Program-made: the position numbers and the translations under genes | Source: Faecalibacterium sp. UBA1360 | Lineage (GTDB): Bacteria > Bacillota > Clostridia > Oscillospirales > Ruminococcaceae | Assembly (NCBI GenBank): GCA_002306375.1 | Contig: DBRU01000016.1 | Coordinates: 3,629 to 17,152, forward strand | DNA length: 13,524 bases | Direction: 5' to 3' | Shown: piece after piece, positions 6,209-12,610 of the stretch | How the letters are laid out: each line of letters begins with the position of its first letter | Position numbering within the stretch: the stretch's first letter is position 1 | Notes under the pieces: model-generated | Databases searched by the model: none | Seen by the model: the letters and a program-made list of their open reading frames with translations, nothing else | What the model was told of the DNA's origin: nothing

Positions 6209-6254
6209 TTTTCTTTTTTGTGGGCATCGTGTATACTGACACTATGCGTATACA
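6209..6254 (+). promoter_or_regulatory. Possible promoter/operator region for the M29 aminopeptidase gene
   Basis: TATACT at 6232-6237 is a fair -10 box about 57 nt before the start codon, but the -35 at 17 bp (TTTTCT, 6209-6214) is poor, so the promoter may depend on an activator. GTATAC occurs twice, at 6231-6236 and 6248-6253, with 17 bp between centres; the first overlaps the -10 box. This could be an operator, but six-base palindromes are weak evidence. Confidence 0.38.
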
Positions 6255-6293
6255 ACCCCGCGCCCCAAAAGCGCGCTGACAAAGGAGACAGCC

Positions 6294-7529
6294 ATGGACC
6301 AGACCTATCTGCAACTGTATGCCGACTTTATCGTCAAAGTGGGCGTCAATGTGCGCCCGCGCCAGAACTTTATCATCCGCTGCCCGGTGACCATGCCGGA
6401 GTTTGCCCATGCCTGCGCCAAGGCCGGCTACGAGGCCGGCGCCAAGGAGGTCGTCGTCCGCTGGGAGGACGAACGCCTGGCCCGTATCCAGATGGAGCAG
6501 GGGAAGGAAGAGGACCTGTGCGCCCTCAAGCCCTACCAGCTGCGCAGCTACCTCGACTACGCCGAGGACCCGGACGGCTGCTGCACGCTGGCCATCCATG
6601 CCTCCGACCCCGAGGCCTTCGCGGGGCTGGATTCCGGCAAGCTCAACCGGGTCAACCTGGCCCGCCGCACCTTCCTCAAGCCCTGGCAGGAATACACGAT
6701 GAACGACCGCATCCAGTGGTGCGTGGTGGCCGTGCCCGCCCCGGGCTGGGCGGCCAAGGTGTTCCCCGGCATGCCGGTGGACCAGGCCATGGAAAAGCTG
6801 TGGCAGCTGATCTTTGAAGTGTGCCGCGTCACCACTGGCGACCCCGTGGCCGCCTGGAAAGAGCACGTGGCCAGGACCAAGGCCCGCCGCGATCAGCTCA
6901 ACGCCTGGGATCTGGACCGCGTGCGCCTGCAAAGCGCCAACGGCACCGATCTGACCATCGGCCTGGCCGAGGACTGCACCTGGGAGGGCGCCTCCAGCCT
7001 GGCCGAAAACGGGGCCGAGTTCATCGCCAACGTCCCCACCGAGGAAGTGTTCTGCGCGCCCCACCGCGACCGGGTCGACGGCATCGTTTACGGCACCAAG
7101 CCCTACGCCTACAACGGCCAGCTCATCGAAGGCTGGCACGTCACCTTCAAGGACGGCAAGGTCGTCGAGCACGGGGCCGAGAAAAACACCGACCTGCTGC
7201 AAAAGCTGCTGACCACCGACGAAAACGCCGACCGCATCGGCGAGATCGCTTTCGTGCCGGCCTCCAGCCCCATCAACCGCAGCGGCGTGCTCTTCTTCAA
7301 CACCCTGTTTGACGAAAACGCCGCCTGCCACATCGCCTTCGGCGCCGGGTATCCCACCAACATCAAGGGCGGCGCCAAGCTGACCCGCGCCCAGCTGATG
7401 GAAAAGGGCCTCAACGATTCCGCCATCCACGAGGACGTGATGATCGGCGCGCCCGACACCCGCATCACCGGCGTGCGCAAAAACGGCGAGGAAGTCGTCA
7501 TCTTTGAAAACGGCGAGTGGGCTTTCTAA
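6294..7529 (+). CDS. M29-family metallo-aminopeptidase (AmpS/AmpT/PepS type)
   Basis: A 411-residue cytoplasmic enzyme, the normal length for peptidase family M29, which removes N-terminal residues from peptides using two divalent metal ions. The C-terminal half contains the expected metal and catalytic positions: Glu250 (NVPTEEVF), Glu317 (GEIAFVP), His346 (ACHIAFG), Tyr353 (GAGYPTN), His379 and Asp381 (IHEDVMIG). These match the spacing in Thermus AmpT almost residue for residue. The N-terminal part (Rossmann-like, around residues 20-60, with VVVRWEDE) fits the family too. The start has AAAGGAG at 6281-6287, 6 nt before ATG. It is a single-gene unit followed by a strong terminator. The likely role is peptide turnover; substrate preference cannot be read from sequence. 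The gene symbol varies between species (ampS, pepS), so none is given. Confidence 0.94.
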   Translation: MDQTYLQLYADFIVKVGVNVRPRQNFIIRCPVTMPEFAHACAKAGYEAGAKEVVVRWEDERLARIQMEQGKEEDLCALKPYQLRSYLDYAEDPDGCCTLAIHASDPEAFAGLDSGKLNRVNLARRTFLKPWQEYTMNDRIQWCVVAVPAPGWAAKVFPGMPVDQAMEKLWQLIFEVCRVTTGDPVAAWKEHVARTKARRDQLNAWDLDRVRLQSANGTDLTIGLAEDCTWEGASSLAENGAEFIANVPTEEVFCAPHRDRVDGIVYGTKPYAYNGQLIEGWHVTFKDGKVVEHGAEKNTDLLQKLLTTDENADRIGEIAFVPASSPINRSGVLFFNTLFDENAACHIAFGAGYPTNIKGGAKLTRAQLMEKGLNDSAIHEDVMIGAPDTRITGVRKNGEEVVIFENGEWAF

Positions 7530-7551
7530 GCCGCAACGCCTGCAAACTCCC

Positions 7552-7591
7552 GGCGGGGCGCGGAACCAACACCGCGCCCCGCCTTTGTCTT
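7552..7591 (+). terminator. Intrinsic terminator after the aminopeptidase gene
   Basis: GGCGGGGCGCGG (7552-7563) pairs perfectly over 12 bp with CCGCGCCCCGCC (7572-7583) around an 8-nt loop, followed by TTTGTCTT. It begins 22 nt after the stop codon. The tail runs straight into the -35 box of the next promoter. Confidence 0.9.
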
Positions 7592-7618
7592 GCCCGGGGG
7601 GCCGGGTTCTGGTATAAT
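7590..7618 (+). promoter_or_regulatory. Predicted promoter of the MBOAT-DHHW operon
   Basis: TTGCCC (7590-7595), a 17-bp spacer, and consensus TATAAT (7613-7618) preceded by TGG (extended -10). The -35, spacer length and -10 are the same as in the glyS promoter. The expected leader is about 35 nt. Confidence 0.8.
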
Positions 7619-7659
7619 CATTTCAAACTTGCGTACAGTTTTGCGAAAGGGGGATGCGG

Positions 7660-9066
7660 ATGGGCTTTTCTTCGGTACAGTTTCTGTTCGTGTTCCTGCC
7701 GGCGGCCCTGGCGCTGTATCACCTGACGCCTGTGCGCGGGCGCAACGCCGTGCTGGGGGCGCTCAGCCTGGTGTTCTGCGCCTGGGCCGGGGTGCGCTAT
7801 GCGCTGCTGCTGGCGGCGTTTTCGCTGGCGCACTGGGGGTTCGGGCTGCTGCTGGCCCGCAGCCCCCGCCGCGCCTGGCTGGGGGCCATGGTCGCCGCCG
7901 ACCTGGCGCTGCTGGCGGGCTTCAAATACGCCGACTTCGCAGCGCTGAACTTCAATGCCCTTTTGAACAGCAGCCGGCTGCCCGTGCTGGGCATCGCGCT
8001 GCCGCTGGGCATCAGCTTTTACACCTTTCAGGGCATCAGCTACTGCATCGACGTGGCCCGTGGGACGATCAGGGCCGAGAGAAACCCGCTGCGCCTGTAT
8101 CTGTACCTGGCCTTTTTCGGCCACCTGAGCTCGGGCCCCATCGTCCGCTACGGGGATCAGGCCGCGGCGCTGGACCCGGCGGCCGATGCGCGGCGGGTGG
8201 ACATGGACCGCTTTGGCAGCGCCGTGCGGCGGTTCATTCTGGGCCTTTCCAAAAAGACGCTGCTGGCCGACCAGCTGGCCCTGGTCTTTGCCCGGGTCAG
8301 CGCGGCGGACGCGGCGCTGCTGCCCGCCCCGGCGCTGTGGCTGGGGTACGCGGCCTATGTCTTGCAGCTGTACTATGACTTTTCGGGGTACAGCGACATG
8401 GCCATCGCGCTGGGCGAAATGTTCGGCTTGCCCCTGCCCGAAAACTTCGACCTGCCCTATCTGTCCCGCTCCATCGGCGAATTCTGGCGGCGCTGGCACA
8501 TCACGCTGGGGTCCTGGTTCCGGGATTATCTCTACATCCCCCTGGGCGGCAGCCGCCGGGGTCTTGGGCGCACCTGCCTGAACCTGCTCATCGTCTTTGC
8601 CTGTACCGGCATCTGGCACGGCGCGGCCTGGCAGTATGTGGCCTTCGGGCTGTGGCACGGTGCGCTGATCTGCGCCGAGCGCCTGGGCCTTGGCAAGGCG
8701 CTGGACCGCGCGCCCCGCTTTGTCGCCCATCTGTACACGATGGCAGGGGTCTTTGTGGGCTTTACCTTCTTCGGCGCGCCGGGGCTTTCCCAGGCTTTGG
8801 GGGCGCTGCGGGGCATGCTGACCTGGCAGGCCGGCGCGCCCGGCATGACGCTGGCCGCCTTTGCCGACCCCAAGAGCCTGCTTTTGCTGGCGGCCGGGGT
8901 GCTGCTGTGCGGGCCCGCCCAGGCGCTGTGCCCCCGCTTCAAGGCCTGGGCGCGCAGCGGCAAGGTGGGGTACGCCACGGCGGCGGTGCTGCTGGTGCTG
9001 CTGTTTGCCTGCATCATGCGCTCCACCGCCGGCAACTACACCGCCTTCATCTACGCTCAGTTCTGA
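7660..9066 (+). CDS. MBOAT-family membrane O-acyltransferase (AlgI/DltB-like)
   Basis: A 468-residue polytopic membrane protein with about ten hydrophobic segments. It opens with MGFSSVQFLFVFLPAALALY, the standard N-terminus of AlgI-like proteins. Family landmarks follow: 'LPLGISFYTFQGISYCIDV', 'GHLSSGPIVRY', 'YYDFSGYSDMAIALG', 'RSIGEFWRRWHITLGSWFRDY' with His280, and TGIWHGAAW with His320, the presumed catalytic histidine; His333 lies in a second WHG. Such proteins take an acyl group, usually acetyl, from a cytoplasmic donor and pass it across the membrane. ATG 7660 was preferred over ATG 7654 because the ribosome site AAAGGGGG (7646-7653) touches 7654 directly. It is 28 nt upstream of an AlgX-like gene, its likely partner. 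There is no dltA or dltC nearby, so D-alanylation is unlikely. The acceptor glycan is unknown. Confidence 0.93.
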   Translation: MGFSSVQFLFVFLPAALALYHLTPVRGRNAVLGALSLVFCAWAGVRYALLLAAFSLAHWGFGLLLARSPRRAWLGAMVAADLALLAGFKYADFAALNFNALLNSSRLPVLGIALPLGISFYTFQGISYCIDVARGTIRAERNPLRLYLYLAFFGHLSSGPIVRYGDQAAALDPAADARRVDMDRFGSAVRRFILGLSKKTLLADQLALVFARVSAADAALLPAPALWLGYAAYVLQLYYDFSGYSDMAIALGEMFGLPLPENFDLPYLSRSIGEFWRRWHITLGSWFRDYLYIPLGGSRRGLGRTCLNLLIVFACTGIWHGAAWQYVAFGLWHGALICAERLGLGKALDRAPRFVAHLYTMAGVFVGFTFFGAPGLSQALGALRGMLTWQAGAPGMTLAAFADPKSLLLLAAGVLLCGPAQALCPRFKAWARSGKVGYATAAVLLVLLFACIMRSTAGNYTAFIYAQF

Positions 9067-9094
9067 TGTCAAAAACAGGGGAGGGAAGTCACCC

Positions 9095-10156
9095 ATGGCC
9101 AAAAAGCTGCTTGCCGTCGTGTTCTGTGTGGTGCTGGGGGCTAGCTTTCTCGTGTTCAACATTTTCAGCCGTCAGCTCTCGGGCGACAACCACGAAAACC
9201 GCCTGCTGACCACCCTGCCCCAGGTGTTTGCGGGGCCGGTGTCCGGGCTGTTCTCCCGGCTGGACAGCTTCCTCACCGACAACTCGCCCTTCCGCTACCA
9301 GCTCACGGCCCTGGACGCCTCGCTGGACTACCGCCTGTTCGGCGCCACCCAGTCCGACCAGGTGCTGGCGGGCAAGGACGGCTGGCTCTTTTATAAGGAC
9401 GGCCCCGACGCCGCCCGGCCCTTGGCTAACTACCAGGGCCTGCCCGAGACCTTTGACGACGAGGCCACGCTGGCCGCGACCGCCGCGTCGCTGCAAGCCC
9501 TGGCCGATACCCTGGCCGAACAGGGCTGCACCCTGGTGCTGGACCTGGCGCCCTCCAAGGACCGGGTCTACCGGGAATATGTGCCCGACGCCTATCCCAT
9601 CGTCAACGAACAGAACCGCACCGATCGGTTTGCCGCCTATATGACCGCCCACACCTCGGTGGCCGTCAACTGGCCTTACGCGGCCCTGCGCGCCGAGGCC
9701 CTGTCCCGCATGCAGGCGGGGCAGGCGGCGCTCTATTTCAAGACCGACACCCACTGGAACCACGCCGGGGCCTTGTTCGGCCTGGACGGGGCGCTGGCGG
9801 CGGCGAGGCTGCCCGCGGCGGATTTTGCCGACTATGATATTGCCGAGATCGGCGTGCAGACCGGGGACCTGGCCAATGTGGCGGCCCTGTACACCATCCT
9901 GCCCGACGAGCAGGACCTGGCCGCCGTCAACTACGCCGACCTGTACGGGTCGGACGAGCGCACCGTGGGCGTGGTGGGGGACAGTTTCAGCGGGTATTAC
10001 GGGTACTATCTGCAACAGCGGTTCGCGGGCAGCTGGTACCAGGCCCCCGAGACCCTGACCCCCGAACTGGCCGCCGCGCCCGGGTGCGATGTGCTGATCC
10101 TGTCGGTCACCGAGCGCAACCTTGACCTGCTTTTGGGGCTTCTGGCGGCGTTTTGA
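9095..10156 (+). CDS. Membrane-anchored DHHW/AlgX-like protein, probable O-acetyltransferase partner
   Basis: A 353-residue protein with an uncleaved-looking N-terminal anchor (about residues 4-22) and a large extracytoplasmic domain. It has the signature of the DHHW/AlgX/AlgJ group, SGNH-hydrolase-like folds: KTDTHWNHAGA, with Asp218 and His220, and GDSFS, with Ser297, as a likely Ser-His-Asp catalytic set. The DxHW order and the spacing to the later GDS serine resemble AlgX. VLAGKDGWLFYKDG (about 91-104) is another typical family segment. In characterised systems this partner takes the acyl group from the MBOAT protein and places it on an exported polysaccharide. The start at ATG 9095 has GGGGAGGGAAG at 9078-9088; the in-frame ORF extends further upstream inside the MBOAT gene but is a shadow there. 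It is the second and last gene of the operon. Confidence 0.88.
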   Translation: MAKKLLAVVFCVVLGASFLVFNIFSRQLSGDNHENRLLTTLPQVFAGPVSGLFSRLDSFLTDNSPFRYQLTALDASLDYRLFGATQSDQVLAGKDGWLFYKDGPDAARPLANYQGLPETFDDEATLAATAASLQALADTLAEQGCTLVLDLAPSKDRVYREYVPDAYPIVNEQNRTDRFAAYMTAHTSVAVNWPYAALRAEALSRMQAGQAALYFKTDTHWNHAGALFGLDGALAAARLPAADFADYDIAEIGVQTGDLANVAALYTILPDEQDLAAVNYADLYGSDERTVGVVGDSFSGYYGYYLQQRFAGSWYQAPETLTPELAAAPGCDVLILSVTERNLDLLLGLLAAF

Positions 10157-10210
10157 GCGCCCGAAACCCCATATTTTGGGCGCAAAAGAGGGCAAAATAC
10201 CCCAAAACAC

Positions 10211-10239
10211 TTGCATTTTGCGTATTGGTGTGCTATATT
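10211..10239 (+). promoter_or_regulatory. Predicted promoter of the rimP-nusA-infB operon
   Basis: TTGCAT (10211-10216), a 17-bp spacer, and TATATT (10234-10239) preceded by TGC (extended -10). Transcription would start near 10246, only about 20 nt before the leader terminator and about 68 nt before rimP. Confidence 0.75.
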
Positions 10240-10265
10240 TCTATTGTTCGATGATGTTTTGTTTG

Positions 10266-10296
10266 GAAAGTGGGCCGCACGGTCCGCTTTCTTTTT
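10266..10296 (+). terminator. Leader terminator/attenuator in the 5' UTR of the nusA operon
   Basis: GAAAGTGGGCC (10266-10276) pairs with GGTCCGCTTTC (10281-10291) over 11 bp, including two G-U wobbles, around the loop GCAC. TTTTTGTG follows. The hairpin lies after the operon promoter and before the rimP ribosome site AGGGGGA (10302-10308), so most transcripts would have to read through it. I see no alternative pairing that would act as antiterminator in the roughly 20-nt leader before it. In B. subtilis the operon is controlled by NusA-stimulated termination at a 5' UTR terminator without an antiterminator; this element fits that design. It may also end transcripts coming from the MBOAT-DHHW operon, which has no other T-tailed terminator. 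Confidence 0.82.
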
Positions 10297-10313
10297 GTGA
10301 TAGGGGGATATAA

Positions 10314-10808
10314 ATGGCAAGACCCAAGAACGTCCAGCCCGGCGGCGCGGCCGCCGCGGTGGAAGCGCTGGTGCGCCCCGTGGTGGAAGGCATGGGCCTG
10401 CGCCTGTGGGATGTCCGCTTTGAAAAAGAAGGCCCGGACTGGTTCCTGCGGGTGCTCATCGATCGGGACGAACCGCTGGACACCGACACCTGCGAGGCGG
10501 TCTCCCGCGCCATCGACCCCCTTCTGGACGAGGCGGACCCCATTGAACAGAGCTATTACCTGGAGGTGGGCAGCCCCGGCCTGGGCCGCCGCCTGACCCG
10601 CCCCGAGCACTTCGAGGCCCTGGCCGGGCAGAAATGCGCGGCGCGCCTGATCCGCCCCGACGAACAGGGCCGCCGCGAACTGGAAGGCGAGCTCATCGGC
10701 CTTTGCGACGGCGTCGTGACCCTGCGCACCGCCGAAGGCAACGCCGCATTCCCGCTGAAAAGCGCGGGCTTTGTCAAACTGTGCGACGACGAAGACCTGT
10801 TTGACTGA
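10314..10808 (+). CDS. rimP: Ribosome maturation factor RimP
   Basis: A 164-residue cytoplasmic protein needed for late maturation of the 30S subunit. The family signature YYLEVGSPGLGRRLTRPEHF is at residues 81-100. The N-terminal alpha/beta domain has VEALVRPVVEGMGLRLWDVR (15-34) and FLRVLIDRDEPLDTDTCEAV, and the C-terminal SH3-like domain begins near EGELIGL and ends with an acidic tail, CDDEDLFD. The start ATG 10314 has AGGGGGA at 10302-10308, 5 nt away. It is the first gene of the nusA operon, as in most Bacillota (the ylxS position), which allows NusA-controlled leader termination to act on it too. Confidence 0.96.
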   Translation: MARPKNVQPGGAAAAVEALVRPVVEGMGLRLWDVRFEKEGPDWFLRVLIDRDEPLDTDTCEAVSRAIDPLLDEADPIEQSYYLEVGSPGLGRRLTRPEHFEALAGQKCAARLIRPDEQGRRELEGELIGLCDGVVTLRTAEGNAAFPLKSAGFVKLCDDEDLFD

Positions 10809-10870
10809 TATACGACCACCACCGCCGAACTCGGCTGACATATACATTACATTGGGAGGAAACCGGAACC

Positions 10871-11944
10871 ATGGCTACTGCATCCAACAACGAATTCTTT
10901 GAAGCACTCGCCGCCCTGGAAAAGGAGCGCGGCCTGCCCGCCGACTATCTGATCGACAAGATCAAGGCGGCCATCGTCATCGCGGTCAAAAAGGACTACG
11001 AGGTCGAGGACGAAAACGTGGTCGTGGACATCGACCCCGCGCTGGGAACCTTCCGCGCCAGCCTGATGCAGGATATCGTGGAAGAGGTGGAAAACCCCCA
11101 CACCCAGATCAGCCTGGAGGACGCCCAGCGCGTGCGCAAATCCTACAAGATCGGCCAGCGCTTCGTGACGCCCCTCAAGACCAAGGAGTTCGGCCGCATC
11201 GCCGCCCAGACCGCCAAGCACGTGATCCGTCAGGGCCTGCGGGAAGGCGAGCGCAGCCTGCAATGCAGCGAGATGCAGTCCCGCGCGCATGAGATCATCG
11301 CCGCCACCGTGGTGTCGGTGGATCATGAGCGGGGCAACATCGTGGTGGACCTGGGCAAGGGCGGCAGCGCCGTTTTGCCCCGCAACGAGCAGGTCCCCGG
11401 CGAGACCTTCACCGAGAACCAGGTCGTGCAGGTCTATGTGGTGGATGTCATCGCCACCGAGCGCGGTCCCCGCGTGACCATCAGCCGCACCCATCCGGGC
11501 CTTGTCAAGCGCATGTTCGAGCTGGAAGTGCCCGAGATCTACGACGGCACCGTGGAGGTCAAGGCCATCGCCCGCGAGGCCGGCGCCCGCACCAAGATGG
11601 CCGTGTACAGCAAGGACCCCAACGTGGACCCGGTGGGCGCCTGCATCGGCTCCCACGGTTCCCGTGTGGAAAAGATCGTCAGCGAGCTCAACGGCGAAAA
11701 GATCGACATCATCCGCTGGAGCGAGGATATCTCCGCCTTCATCTCGGCGGCTCTGTCCCCGGCCAAGGTGGTCAAGGTGGAACTGCTGCCCGGCGAGAAC
11801 AAGAGCTGCCGCGTCACCGTGCCCGACCACCAGCTCAGCCTGGCCATCGGCAACAAGGGCCAGAATGTGCGCCTGTGCGCCCACCTGACCGGCTATAATA
11901 TCGACATCCGGCCGGAATCCGGCTATTACGGCGAGGACGAGTAA
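10871..11944 (+). CDS. nusA: Transcription termination/antitermination factor NusA
   Basis: A 357-residue RNA polymerase-binding protein that modulates pausing, intrinsic termination and antitermination. Domains in order: the N-terminal RNAP-binding domain (about 1-130, NEFFEALAALEKERGLPADY at the start), the S1 domain (about 138-205, ATVVSVDHERGNIVVDLG), KH1 with GACIGSHGSRV (257-267) and KH2 with IGNKGQNVRLC (326-336). It ends soon after KH2, with the acidic tail GYYGEDE, as usual for Gram-positive NusA, which lacks the AR repeats of Escherichia coli. The ribosome site GGGAGGA (10854-10860) lies 10 nt before ATG. There is a 62-nt gap to rimP in which I see no clear promoter. The upstream attenuator may make the gene autoregulated. 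Confidence 0.97.
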   Translation: MATASNNEFFEALAALEKERGLPADYLIDKIKAAIVIAVKKDYEVEDENVVVDIDPALGTFRASLMQDIVEEVENPHTQISLEDAQRVRKSYKIGQRFVTPLKTKEFGRIAAQTAKHVIRQGLREGERSLQCSEMQSRAHEIIAATVVSVDHERGNIVVDLGKGGSAVLPRNEQVPGETFTENQVVQVYVVDVIATERGPRVTISRTHPGLVKRMFELEVPEIYDGTVEVKAIAREAGARTKMAVYSKDPNVDPVGACIGSHGSRVEKIVSELNGEKIDIIRWSEDISAFISAALSPAKVVKVELLPGENKSCRVTVPDHQLSLAIGNKGQNVRLCAHLTGYNIDIRPESGYYGEDE

Positions 11945-11986
11945 AAATACCCCTTCGCCCATCCTGTTCCGAAAAGAGGTTACACC

Positions 11987-12298
11987 TTGCAGCAGCAACG
12001 TCAAAAGAAAGTCCCGGTGCGCCGGTGTGTGGGCTGTAACGCCCAGCGCCCCAAGCGCGAACTGGTTCGCATCGTGCGCAGCCCCGAAGGGGAGGTCGGC
12101 GTGGATCTGACCGGCAAGAAGTCCGGCCGCGGCGCGTATCTGTGCCCGTCGGCGGCCTGCCTGGCCAAGGCCCGCAAGGCCAGGCGGCTGGAACACGCCT
12201 TTGGCGTGGAAGTGCCCGCGTCGGTCTACGACCGCCTGACGGAGGAGATCGCCTGCGCCGAACAAATGGCAAAGGAGGCGTCCGACCGTGCCACATGA
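11987..12298 (+). CDS. rnpM: RNase P modulator RnpM (YlxR, DUF448)
   Basis: A 103-residue basic protein of the YlxR family, whose Bacillus member was reported to bind the RNase P RNA and dampen its activity. The family signature is clear: RRCVGCNAQRPKRELVRIVR (12-31), with Cys14 and Cys17, and GRGAYLCPSAACLAKARK (48-65), with Cys53 and Cys58. The four cysteines could hold a metal, though this is not established for the family. The start is TTG 11987, with AAAAGAGGT at 11972-11980; there is no ATG nearby in frame. The end overlaps the next gene by 11 nt. Its place between nusA and ylxQ is the standard Gram-positive order. Confidence 0.92.
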   Translation: MQQQRQKKVPVRRCVGCNAQRPKRELVRIVRSPEGEVGVDLTGKKSGRGAYLCPSAACLAKARKARRLEHAFGVEVPASVYDRLTEEIACAEQMAKEASDRAT

Positions 12299-12596
12299 TA
12301 CCGCCGGTCTGCTGGGGGCGCTGGGTCTTTGCCGCAAGGCGGGCAAACTGCTGCACGGGTACGACCGTGTCGAGGAAGCCGTTTTGCGCGGCAAGGTCAG
12401 CCTGGTGCTGCTGGCTGCCGACGCCAGCCCCCGCACCATTCAACATATCCGCGATGCCTGCGACGGACTTGCCCGCTGCGAGGTCATGCCCCTGACCGGC
12501 GCCGAGCTGGCCATGCTGACGCCCCGCCCCGCGGCCGTCTTTGCGGTAACGGATGAAAACCTTGCGCGGCTGTGCGCAAAACAACTGACCCGATGA
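12288..12596 (+). CDS. ylxQ: L7Ae-family RNA-binding protein YlxQ
   Basis: A 102-residue protein of the ribosomal L7Ae/L30e/Gadd45 family, expected to bind kink-turn RNA, though its precise role in bacteria is unclear. The visible family features are LLGALGLCRKAGKLLHGYDR (8-27), where GLxxKAGKxxxG is the typical start, followed by the hydrophobic strand SLVLLAADAS and a terminal segment 'AVFAVTDENLARLC'. It starts with GTG 12288, with a very strong AAAGGAGG (12271-12278) placed within the end of rnpM, so the two are tightly coupled. The infB ribosome site overlaps its stop codon. It is part of the nusA-infB operon. Confidence 0.9.
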   Translation: MPHDTAGLLGALGLCRKAGKLLHGYDRVEEAVLRGKVSLVLLAADASPRTIQHIRDACDGLARCEVMPLTGAELAMLTPRPAAVFAVTDENLARLCAKQLTR

Positions 12597-12610
12597 AGGA
12601 GGATCCGCCC

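Noticed and set aside
7618..9162. A 514-codon minus-strand open frame opposite the MBOAT gene
   Set aside because: Gln/Arg/Ala/Pro-rich shadow without recognisable motifs; the MBOAT frame carries the conserved histidines and membrane segments.
10157..10183. GCGCCC ... GGGCGC inverted repeat just after the DHHW gene, as a possible terminator
   Set aside because: The stem is only 6 bp with a 15-nt loop and is followed by AAAAGAG rather than a T tract. The better terminator is at 10266-10296.
10801..10870. A second promoter for nusA between rimP and nusA (TTGACT at 10801; TATACA at 10841)
   Set aside because: The two elements are about 34 bp apart and have no partner at a proper distance, so no promoter is called.
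10847..12439. A 530-codon minus-strand open frame opposite nusA and rnpM
   Set aside because: A low-complexity His/Gly/Leu/Ala-rich shadow of well-supported plus-strand genes; no promoter or ribosome site.
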